From Azospirillum brasilense (GTDB taxonomy: Bacteria > Pseudomonadota > Alphaproteobacteria > Azospirillales > Azospirillaceae), in contig NZ_CP012915.1 of the NCBI RefSeq assembly GCF_001315015.1, positions 1-64,000 of the forward strand: a stretch of 64,000 nt of DNA. Reading direction: 5' to 3'. The notes beneath the pieces were generated by a model that saw nothing but the letters and a program-made list of their open reading frames with translations, was not told the origin of the DNA and did no database searches. A program made the translations under genes and the position numbers. Below, piece after piece: positions 34,507 to 42,363 of the stretch. Every line of letters begins with the position of its first letter. Position 1 is the stretch's first letter.

Positions 34507-37500
34507 ACCGGAATCGCCTGGCGCTGGGCGTTGGTGGCGACCGCGGCGGGGCCGGCGGCCTCCATCAGGTCGGGCGGGGTCGGCTCGATGCCGGCCTCGG
34601 CCAGCGTCCGGTAGACCGACCGCCAGACCAGCTCGGGCACGACGAAGCTGGCATCGTAGTCCTCGACCCAGAAGAACAGGTTGTACTTGCACAGCCACTG
34701 GCCGTTGACGCCGCGGATGCCGTCGTAGCGGACGAAGGGCGGGCCGCCGGTGGCGCTTGCCATCACCTTGTCGGCGTTCTGCAGGGCGGTGGTCAGCAGG
34801 CCGCCCATCCGGCCGGGGTCGTGGCGGGCGTCGGCGTAATATTCCAGCTTCATCGACACACGGTCGACCGCGCTGAAATTGATGACGGTCGCCTCCGACA
34901 CCTTGGCGTTGGGCATGGCGACGATGAAGCCGGCGACGTTGCGGATGCGCACCGTGCGCCACGTCATGTCAACCACGACGCCGCGCACCAGATCGGTGAT
35001 CTGGATGCTGTCGCCGATCTGGAACGGCCGCTCGATGTTCAGGACGATGCCGGAGAAGACGTTGGCGATGTTGGCCTGGATGGCGAGGCCGATGACCATG
35101 CCGACGAGGCCGGAGGCGGCGAGCAGGCTGGTGATCGGCTGCTTCAGCACGAAGGCGATGATGCCGCAGCCGGCGAAGCCGAAGACGATCAGGGTGGAGA
35201 AGCGGCGGACGATGCCGGGGATCTTGCGCTGGGTGCGGATCTCCAGCGGGGTCCAGACGAAGCGCTCCAGCGTGCGGTCGACCAGGATGGCCGGCACGAT
35301 CCACCACAGCACGTTGACGCCGTTCACCACCATGGCGATCCCGCTCGGCGGCAGAGTCGCCACGGCCTGGTCCAGCACGATGTTGCCGGCGGACATCAGC
35401 AGCAGCGGCCAGGACAGGATGCGCATGAACAGCGTCTGGATCTTCCAGAACTGGCCGCGGTCGCGGCGGTCCATGACTGCGGCGAAGACCGCCAGCACGG
35501 CGCTGAAGATGGCGATGTAGACGAAGAAGTCGCGGTGGATGAAATCGCGCGCCGCCGGGGAATCCGGTGCCGCGACCACGCCGAAGTCGACGCGCGAGAA
35601 GTCCGGCTGCGGGCGCCCGAAGCCGACATAGTTCGGGTCACCCTCGCTGCCGACCGAGGCGACGTCCTGCGAGATCCAGGCGCGCGACAGGCGCCAGCCG
35701 GGCGACGGGGCCAGCACCCGCTTGGCGCGGAGCTGCTCGAGCAGGGTGGAGCTTTCGCTCTCGCCCTCCAGCGCGCGGCGGAAGCGGTCGGCGAGGCCGG
35801 GATCGGCGGCGGACGCGGTCTCCGCGGCGGCCATCGCCTTCAGCTTCTCCACGAAGTCGTTGGTGTCGACCAGCGACATGCCGAGCACGTCGGTGACGAA
35901 CATCACCGTGTTCCGGTTCTGCGTCCGGTGGCGGAAGCTGACGCCGACCGTCTGGCTGCCGTAGGGCGGGCGCTGGTCGAAGACGTTGAGGGCGAAGCGC
36001 CCTTCGATCCGGTAGGCGACGTAGGTGGTGACCTCGCCGCGCTCCTCGCGGTAGGGCTTGCCCAGCTCGACCGGCTTGACCGCGTTGGTGAAGACGACGT
36101 CCGCCGGGTTGAAGGCGCCGCGGTATCGGAACCAGATCGTCAGGTTCAGCGTCGCCTCGTTGGCGTCCGGGTTCAGGTCGCGGATCTCGTGGAGCTGGAC
36201 GCCGGTGTAGATGACGTCCGTCTTGTACATGAAGCGGTCGTTGACGTAGAGCGCCCGGCCCTTGGTGACCTCCTCCAGGAAGTTGGAGACGCCGGCCTCG
36301 CGGATCGGCTGGAGCTGGGTCAGCGCCGCCACCGGGTTCAGGCCGTTGTAGGACGCCATCATCACCGGCAGGGTGGCTTGTCCGCGGTTGTCGAAGGTCC
36401 AGGTGCCGACCGTGCCCTGGAAGGCGGTCTCGGCGCGGTCATGGTCGGCGATGGCGCGGCGCAGCGCCTCGCCGTCCGGCTTGCCGGTCGTGACATTCGT
36501 CTTGGCGATGGCGCCGGCGATGAGGTCAACGCCGTCGGCGCCCAGCGCCGCCGCCCAGTCGGGCACCGCGTTGAAGCGCTTCACATACTGGCCGTAGAAG
36601 CGCTGCGCCCGCTCGTTGGCCGTGTCGAACAGCACGGGTGAGGACACCAGCAGGCCGTGGCCGTAGGCTTCCGGGGTCAGCGCCTTGGGGTTGGCCTGCG
36701 CCTGGGCGACGATCTCGGTGCGGAAGGCCGAGGAGGCCATCTCCGAGCTGCCGGCGATCAGGTTGCGCACCCCGGCGTCGCGCAGCGCCACCACCACCCG
36801 CGCGCTGTCCACAGCGGATCCGATGACGACGACGGCGCCGGTCGGCATCTTCTCCTTGACCGCCTGGGCCAGCGCCGGCAGGGCGGACGCACCGCCGCGG
36901 CCCGGCGCGAAGGTCCACTGGCCGACCAGCTTGGTCCCGAAGCGCTGGAGGATCGCGTCGAACTGCCCGGCCTGCGATGCCGCCTGCTCGCTGTCCTCGC
37001 GGACGATGGCGACGGTCGGCTCGCCCACCACGTTGCGGACGTAGTTGGCGAGGAAGCGCGTCTCATGCGTGCGGTCCAGCGTGATGCTGAACAGCCAGGG
37101 GCTGGGCGGGGCGTCCGCCGGGCGGACCAGCGGGCGCGGGGCGATCAGCGGGATCTGCCGCTGGGCGTAGATCGCCGTCGCGCTGTCGGTGGCGTCGGGC
37201 GTGTGGCCGATCACCGCGAGGACGGAGGGATCGTTGGAGACGCGCCGGGCGATCTCCAGCGACTTGCCCTTGTCGCCCTCGTCGTCGAAGGGCTTGACCA
37301 CCACGGGACGGCCGGCGATGCCGCCCGCCGCGTTGATGGTGTCGGCGCGCAGCGCCGCCCCCTTGCGCAGGGCCAGCCCCAGCGCCGCGTCCGGCCCGCT
37401 GAGCGGCCCGACGACGGCGACGGTCAGCGGCTCGCGCGCGCTGTCGCCGAGGAAGCCGGCGCGGACGACCAGGGAGACCAGCACGGCGACGAGCATCGCC

Positions 37501-37589
37501 GCCGCCAGGATCAGCGCGAAGCGCGCCTTCTTGGTCAGGTGCGACCAGCGCAGCGGCGGCCGGGAGCGGGGCTGGAGCGAGCTCAGCAT
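34503..37589 (-). CDS. Fusion of periplasmic binding domain, beta-sandwich and MscS-type channel
   Basis: This 1028-residue protein has a membrane helix near residues 22-43. A type I periplasmic-binding domain (about 52-400) follows: LTVAVVGPLSGPDAALGLAL, INAAGGIAGRPVVVKPFDD and VLAVIGHTPDATDSATA. Residues 443-566 look like a beta-sandwich resembling the extracellular domain of pentameric ligand-gated channels (VIYTGVQLHEIRDLNPD, LTIWFRYRG, RFALNVFDQRPPYGSQTV). Then come several helices and an MscS domain whose pore region, GLVGMVIGLAIQANIANVFS, lies near 825-845. The product looks like a ligand-sensing channel of the inner membrane. The MscS and binding parts are firm; the sandwich assignment is inference. 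It starts the five-gene envelope module. Confidence 0.82.
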   Translation of the reverse strand: MLSSLQPRSRPPLRWSHLTKKARFALILAAAMLVAVLVSLVVRAGFLGDSAREPLTVAVVGPLSGPDAALGLALRKGAALRADTINAAGGIAGRPVVVKPFDDEGDKGKSLEIARRVSNDPSVLAVIGHTPDATDSATAIYAQRQIPLIAPRPLVRPADAPPSPWLFSITLDRTHETRFLANYVRNVVGEPTVAIVREDSEQAASQAGQFDAILQRFGTKLVGQWTFAPGRGGASALPALAQAVKEKMPTGAVVVIGSAVDSARVVVALRDAGVRNLIAGSSEMASSAFRTEIVAQAQANPKALTPEAYGHGLLVSSPVLFDTANERAQRFYGQYVKRFNAVPDWAAALGADGVDLIAGAIAKTNVTTGKPDGEALRRAIADHDRAETAFQGTVGTWTFDNRGQATLPVMMASYNGLNPVAALTQLQPIREAGVSNFLEEVTKGRALYVNDRFMYKTDVIYTGVQLHEIRDLNPDANEATLNLTIWFRYRGAFNPADVVFTNAVKPVELGKPYREERGEVTTYVAYRIEGRFALNVFDQRPPYGSQTVGVSFRHRTQNRNTVMFVTDVLGMSLVDTNDFVEKLKAMAAAETASAADPGLADRFRRALEGESESSTLLEQLRAKRVLAPSPGWRLSRAWISQDVASVGSEGDPNYVGFGRPQPDFSRVDFGVVAAPDSPAARDFIHRDFFVYIAIFSAVLAVFAAVMDRRDRGQFWKIQTLFMRILSWPLLLMSAGNIVLDQAVATLPPSGIAMVVNGVNVLWWIVPAILVDRTLERFVWTPLEIRTQRKIPGIVRRFSTLIVFGFAGCGIIAFVLKQPITSLLAASGLVGMVIGLAIQANIANVFSGIVLNIERPFQIGDSIQITDLVRGVVVDMTWRTVRIRNVAGFIVAMPNAKVSEATVINFSAVDRVSMKLEYYADARHDPGRMGGLLTTALQNADKVMASATGGPPFVRYDGIRGVNGQWLCKYNLFFWVEDYDASFVVPELVWRSVYRTLAEAGIEPTPPDLMEAAGPAAVATNAQRQAIPV

Positions 37590-37626
37590 GGGGTGGGCCT
37601 CGGGCGGTCCGTGTCGGGGTGGAAAT

Positions 37627-37748
37627 AACCCTCTCCCCCCTGGGGAGAGGGTGGCCCGGAGGGCCGGTGAGGGGGTTGCGCGTGGCGGTGCATCCGGCAC
37701 ACGCACAACCCCCTCACCCTGACCCTCTCCCCAGGGGGGAGAGGGGAA
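37627..37748. repeat. Interspersed palindromic element, copy 2
   Basis: The same element as at 20.5 and 53.2 kb fills most of the 181-bp gap between the hlyD-like stop and the MscS-fusion start. Outer arms are CCCTCTCCCCCCTGGGGAG and its inverse; inner arms are GAGGGGGTTGCG and CACAACCCCCTC. In RNA it would form a long hairpin between the secretion genes and the channel gene. Confidence 0.85.
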
Positions 37749-37770
37749 ACAGCGATCGGTGCGCGCATCC

Positions 37771-39156
37771 TCATTGCTCCTGCATCGCGTGCTGGAGGCC
37801 GTTGAGGACCGGCGAGAACACATAGTCGAGGATGGTGCGCCGCCCGGTCAGGATGCTGCAGGTCACGCGCACGCCGGGGAACAGCTCGTAGGTCTTGCCG
37901 CCGTAGTCGAAACGGGTCACCGGCAGCTCGACGCGGACCTTGTAGTAGGACTGCTTGTTGGCGTCGAGCAGCGTGTCGGGGCTGATCGTCCGCACCCGCC
38001 CCTCGATGTGGCCAAAGCGCGAGGCGTCGCCGCCGGCCAGCGTCACCACCACCGGCTGGTCGGGGCGGACATAGCCGATGTCCTGCACCGGCAGGCGGGC
38101 GTCCACCACCAGCTTGCCGTCGCGCGGCACCAGCTCCACCACCGTTTCGCCGGCCTTGACGACGGCGCCCTTGGTGGAAACGGCCAGCGTCTTGACGATG
38201 CCGTCCATGGGTGCCCGCAGGCTGCTGCGGTCCAGGCTGTCCTGGTAGCGGGTCAGGCGTTGCGACAGCTCGTCGTGGTTGCGGCGGGCCTCGTCGAGGG
38301 CGTTGCGGCTCTCCTCCTCGTACTTGCGGCCGATCCACACCAGCTTGCTGCGTGCCTCGGCCAGCGCCGCCTCGGCCTGGGCCAGCGTGGCGCGGTCCTC
38401 GGCAATGGCGCTGCTGACGCGGGCGTCGTCGCGCAGAAGCTCCAGGTGCTTCATGCGGTTGGTGATCTCGCGCTTCAGCAGGGTCTCGCTGATGGAGAGC
38501 TGCTCGCGGATCAGCCCCTGCGCCACCTGGGAGCCGCCGATGCGCGCCCGCACGGCGGCCACCTGCTGCTCGCGCTGGGCGATGTCCTGGCGTTGGATGT
38601 CGAGGTCGGAGGCCAGACGGTCGCGGCGGGCGCGGAACAGGTCGCGGGTCTGTGCCACCAGATCGGGCCGCTCGCGCAGCAGCCGCTCGGGGAAGTCGAT
38701 GGCCTCGCGGCGCCCGACCTCCGCCTCCAGCCGCGCCGTGTCGGCGGACAGCGAGCCGAGGCGCAGCTTCAGCTCCTCCAGGTCGGCGCGGATCTTGGTC
38801 TGGTCCAGCTCGACCAGCACCTGTCCGGCGGTGACCGAATCGCCTTCCTGCACCAGGATGTCGCGGACGATGCCGCCCTCGAAATGCTGGACCGACTGGT
38901 TGTAGGACAGCGGCACCACGTCGCCGGGCGCGCTGCTGGAGACGTTCAGTTCGGCGAAGGCCGCCCAGCCGAGCGCGGCGAGGAAGGCGGCGATGCTGAC
39001 CGCGAACAGGCCGTCGCCGAAGCGGCTTTCGGTGTCCGCGGTCTGCGTTCCCATCAGGGCGGCCGGGAGGGCAGCCGGGACGACTGTCGGAATGGCGTTC
39101 GGCGCGGACGCCGGGCCGGCGGCGGGCTTTCGGGTCAGCAGGGGAAGCGGCTTCAT
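37771..39156 (-). CDS. Type I secretion membrane fusion protein (HlyD family)
   Basis: The 461-residue adaptor links the ABC exporter to TolC. A cytoplasmic Pro/Ala-rich N-terminus is followed by one membrane helix (GLFAVSIAAFLAALGWAAF). The lipoyl half-motif GGIVRDILVQEGDSVTAGQV comes next, then a long coiled coil of about 190 residues. The second half-motif is RSSLRAPMDGIVKTLAVST, followed by the beta-barrel (KTYELFPGVRVTCSILTGRR). Start and ABC stop form an ATGA overlap. With the TolC and ABC genes it makes a complete type I apparatus. Confidence 0.9.
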   Translation of the reverse strand: MKPLPLLTRKPAAGPASAPNAIPTVVPAALPAALMGTQTADTESRFGDGLFAVSIAAFLAALGWAAFAELNVSSSAPGDVVPLSYNQSVQHFEGGIVRDILVQEGDSVTAGQVLVELDQTKIRADLEELKLRLGSLSADTARLEAEVGRREAIDFPERLLRERPDLVAQTRDLFRARRDRLASDLDIQRQDIAQREQQVAAVRARIGGSQVAQGLIREQLSISETLLKREITNRMKHLELLRDDARVSSAIAEDRATLAQAEAALAEARSKLVWIGRKYEEESRNALDEARRNHDELSQRLTRYQDSLDRSSLRAPMDGIVKTLAVSTKGAVVKAGETVVELVPRDGKLVVDARLPVQDIGYVRPDQPVVVTLAGGDASRFGHIEGRVRTISPDTLLDANKQSYYKVRVELPVTRFDYGGKTYELFPGVRVTCSILTGRRTILDYVFSPVLNGLQHAMQEQ

Positions 39157-40835
39157 GGCGTCACCAGCCCCGCCGGCTCGCGGACGGTGGCCGCGCCGTT
39201 CGGTTGGTCGAGGTCGAGCACCAGGGAGGCGCCCTGGAGGATGCGCGGGTCGTGGGAGGCGATGATCACCGTGTGGCCGCTCCGCGCCAGTTCGATCAGC
39301 GTGCGGTAGACGGTGGCGGTGCCTTCGGAGTCCAGCCCGTCGGTCGGCTCGTCGAGCAGGATCAGCCGTCCGCCGACCGCCAGGGCGCGGGCCAGCGCCA
39401 GCCGGCGGCGATGGCCGGTCGGCAGCTCGTGGCCGAAGTTGCGCAGCGGCGTGTCGAGCCCCTGGGCGCAGTCGGCCACCGTGCGGTCGGCCCCGGCGCG
39501 GTGCAGGACGGCGTGAAGCTCGGTCTCCGACAGGCGCGGGTTGGCGAGCAGCAGGTTCTCGCGGATCGTGCGGTTGAGGAACACCGGCTCCTGGGGCAGC
39601 AGCCCGATCTGCTGGCGCCACCAGGAGGGGGCGAATTTGCGGATGTCCACCCCGTCGGCCAGCACCGCGCCCTCCTGCGGGTCGGCCAGACCGGCGATCA
39701 GGCGGATCAGCGTCGATTTGCCGGAGCCGTTGCGGCCCTTCAGCACCAGGATGTTGCCGGCGGGCACCGACAGGGTCAGTCGGCGCAGCAGCGGCGTGAC
39801 GCCGCCCGGCGGGGTGAAGGTCAGGTCGCGCAGTTCCAGCGTGCCGGCGTAGCGGGGCAGGCTGGTGCCGCCGGTCGGCTCGACCGCGGTGCGGGCGAAC
39901 TGCTCCAGCCGCGCCTGCGCCTGCCGGGCCATCGCCAGAGACTCGCCGATCTGGGCCAGCCGGGTGAAGGGGGCAAGCGCGCGGCCGACCAGCAGGTTGA
40001 TGCCGATCAGCGACCCGACGTCCAGCTCGCCGCGCACCACCAGAACGGCGCCGGTGGCGATGACCGCCACGCCCTGGAGCGCCTGGAGGCTCTGCGCCGC
40101 CGACTGGGCGCGGCCCTGGCGCATCGACATGCGCTCTCGGAAAAAGCGCAGGGCCTTGGCGGCGCGCTGCCAGTCGCCGAGCAGCGGCTTGGCGCCGCCG
40201 AACAGGGCGACCGCGTCGCGCCCGACGATGGCGGTGGTGACCAGCCCCTGGGCGTCGGCGCCGGCCTGGGCGAGGTCGCGCCCGACCGCTCGCATGTCCG
40301 CCTGGGCGAGCAGCCCGGCGGCGATGGCCAGCAGCGTGAAGACGAGGCAGATCGCCGCCAGCGGCCAGGAGATCAGCGCCACCACGAGGATGAAGCCGAG
40401 CGCGAAGGGCAGGTCGAACAGCGTCGCGAGGTTTGCGGAGCCGAGCGCGGAGTCGATCTGCTCCGGCGCCCGCAGCGCCTCGCGCCGGGCCGCGTCGCCC
40501 TCCGCCGATCCGGCGCCGCTGCGCGCGGTCATCAGGATGCCGAAGGCCCCGGTGGTCAGCCGCTCGTGCTCGGCCCGCCCGATGCGCCCGGCGATGCCCA
40601 GCCGGACGTGGCGGAACAGATGCTCGAAGGCGATCGACAGGACGACGCCGACGGTCAGCGCCGCCAGCGTGGAGTCGACGCCGTGCGTCACGTAGCGGTT
40701 CAGCACCAGCATCGTGTAGAAGGACGAGGCCAGCCCGAGCAGGTTCGCCGCCAGAGACGCCGCGAAGACGCGGGCGGTCAGCCGCAGGTTGGCGCGCAGC
40801 CGGAGCACCAGAAGACCGATGGCGCCGCCGCTCAT
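39153..40835 (-). CDS. Type I secretion ABC transporter (PrtD/LapB-like) with altered signature motif
   Basis: The 560-residue protein has six membrane helices (about 15-300) and an ATPase domain. Walker A is GRNGSGKST near residue 365, the Q-loop region is IGLLPQEPVFLNRTIRENL, Walker B is LILLDEPTDGLDSEG and the H-loop is IIASHD. The signature normally read as LSGGQ is LPTGHRRRLALARAL here, a real deviation in the motif that contacts ATP across the dimer. No N-terminal peptidase domain is present. It lies between tolC and hlyD homologues with 4-bp overlaps and probably exports the large protein encoded just upstream. Confidence 0.88.
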   Translation of the reverse strand: MSGGAIGLLVLRLRANLRLTARVFAASLAANLLGLASSFYTMLVLNRYVTHGVDSTLAALTVGVVLSIAFEHLFRHVRLGIAGRIGRAEHERLTTGAFGILMTARSGAGSAEGDAARREALRAPEQIDSALGSANLATLFDLPFALGFILVVALISWPLAAICLVFTLLAIAAGLLAQADMRAVGRDLAQAGADAQGLVTTAIVGRDAVALFGGAKPLLGDWQRAAKALRFFRERMSMRQGRAQSAAQSLQALQGVAVIATGAVLVVRGELDVGSLIGINLLVGRALAPFTRLAQIGESLAMARQAQARLEQFARTAVEPTGGTSLPRYAGTLELRDLTFTPPGGVTPLLRRLTLSVPAGNILVLKGRNGSGKSTLIRLIAGLADPQEGAVLADGVDIRKFAPSWWRQQIGLLPQEPVFLNRTIRENLLLANPRLSETELHAVLHRAGADRTVADCAQGLDTPLRNFGHELPTGHRRRLALARALAVGGRLILLDEPTDGLDSEGTATVYRTLIELARSGHTVIIASHDPRILQGASLVLDLDQPNGAATVREPAGLVTP

Positions 40836-42229
40836 CGCGGGTCTCCCGTTCCGCGCCGGCCTGGATCGCGTCCGCCCTGGTCGCGGAAAGCGCCACGGCC
40901 CGGCGCGGTCAGCTTCGGCATCGGCTTGGTCTGGATGTCGGTGGCGTTCAGCCGGCCCATGGCGGCGAGCAGGCGGTAGCCGGCCAGCACCAGTTCCGTC
41001 TCCGCCGCGGCGGCGTCGCTGCGCGCGTTGATGAGAGTCGTCTCGCCCGACAGGATGTCAATCAGCGACCGGGTGCCCAGCTCGCGCTCCGACCGCGCCA
41101 CGTCGAGGAAGCCGGCGGCGAGGCTCGCTTGGTCATTCAGAAGCTGCACTTGGGCGCGGGCGCTTTCCAGCCGGTTCCAGCTGTTGCGGACGGTCTCCAG
41201 CACCGTGCGCTCCTGGTCGGCCCAGGTGGCGTCGGCGGCCCGCAGGTCGGCCTCGGCCAGACGGATGCTGTTGAGCGCGGTCAGGCCGGTGTTCAGCGAG
41301 AAGGTGACCTGGAGCTTGAACAGCAGCTCGTTCTGCCGCCCGGATTGGCCGGCGACGTCGCGCTTGATGTTGTGTTCCACGAAGCCGTCGATCCGCGGGT
41401 AGAGCGTGCGGCCGCGCACCGAGGTCACCGCCTCCTGCGCCGCCGCGGTGGTCAGGGCCAATTCCTGGAGACGCGGGTTGTGGCGGCGCGCCTCCTCCAC
41501 CGCCGCGTCCATCGAGACGGGCAGGCCGGCGCGCGTCATCGCCAGGACCTGGGCGTTGCTGACCTGGAAGGGGACATGGCCGAAGAAGGCCTGGAAGCGG
41601 CTCTGCGCGTTCTGCGTCGCCTCCTCCGCCGCGACGCGGCGGGCCTGGGCGCCGGCCAGCTGGCTCTTGGCCTGAAGCACGTCGGTGGAGAAGCCGAAGC
41701 CCTCCTGAAGCCGCACCTCCTCCAACCCGGTCTGGCGGCGGATGTTGTCTTCGGACTGGCGCGCGAAGGCGAGCAGCTGGTGGGCGCGGACGAGGCTGGC
41801 GTAGGCGGTGAGGCCCTCCACCAGCAGCTCCTGCCGGGTGCGCTCCACCGCGATGTCAGCGCGGACCAGCGTCACCTGGGCGCGCCGGATGTCGGCGTTG
41901 GTCGCGTCGAAGTCCCAGATCAGCTGCGTCGCCCGCGCCGAAAACTGGGACGCGTTCATGTCCGTGTTGGGCAGGCCCGCCGGCTTGGTCGTGCTCTCGC
42001 GCCCGCCGTTGGCCGACAGGCTCAGCGTCGGGAACCAGCCGCCATGGCTGACCCGCAGGGCGTTGCGGGCCCCGTCGGCGGCGGCCTCCGCCCCGCGCAG
42101 GCGGTCGTGGGTTTCCGTCGCCTTGCCGATCAGCGCCACCACCTCGTCGCGCGGAGCTGCAACTAGAGATTGTGGCGCTCCGGTCAGGAGCGGAAGCGCA
42201 ACCGTGGCGATAAGACAAAACTTGTGCAT
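40832..42229 (-). CDS. TolC-family outer-membrane efflux protein
   Basis: The 465-residue protein has a signal peptide (CLIATVALPLLTGAPQSLVAA). It carries two OEP repeats, each a pair of long helices with a strand pair: RNALRVSHGGWFPTLSLSANGG in the first and RTLYPRIDGFVEHNIK in the second. The segment SLIDILSGETTLINARSD is typical of type I secretion TolC proteins. The C-terminus is a Gly/Arg/Asp-rich tail. It is the first gene of the secretion trio; the 134-bp gap before it (42230-42363) is A+T-rich and probably holds the promoter. Confidence 0.9.
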   Translation of the reverse strand: MHKFCLIATVALPLLTGAPQSLVAAPRDEVVALIGKATETHDRLRGAEAAADGARNALRVSHGGWFPTLSLSANGGRESTTKPAGLPNTDMNASQFSARATQLIWDFDATNADIRRAQVTLVRADIAVERTRQELLVEGLTAYASLVRAHQLLAFARQSEDNIRRQTGLEEVRLQEGFGFSTDVLQAKSQLAGAQARRVAAEEATQNAQSRFQAFFGHVPFQVSNAQVLAMTRAGLPVSMDAAVEEARRHNPRLQELALTTAAAQEAVTSVRGRTLYPRIDGFVEHNIKRDVAGQSGRQNELLFKLQVTFSLNTGLTALNSIRLAEADLRAADATWADQERTVLETVRNSWNRLESARAQVQLLNDQASLAAGFLDVARSERELGTRSLIDILSGETTLINARSDAAAAETELVLAGYRLLAAMGRLNATDIQTKPMPKLTAPGRGAFRDQGGRDPGRRGTGDPR

Positions 42230-42363
42230 GAGGGTCCTGGAGATCGCCGCATGTCTAAGCCATTCGGCTTACAGCGATGATGATCTTAGTCGAGAACTCT
42301 CATACTCATTTAGGACAAAACAGTATCCAAATACCTAAAAATGCGTCGAATTCTGTCAGGCGC

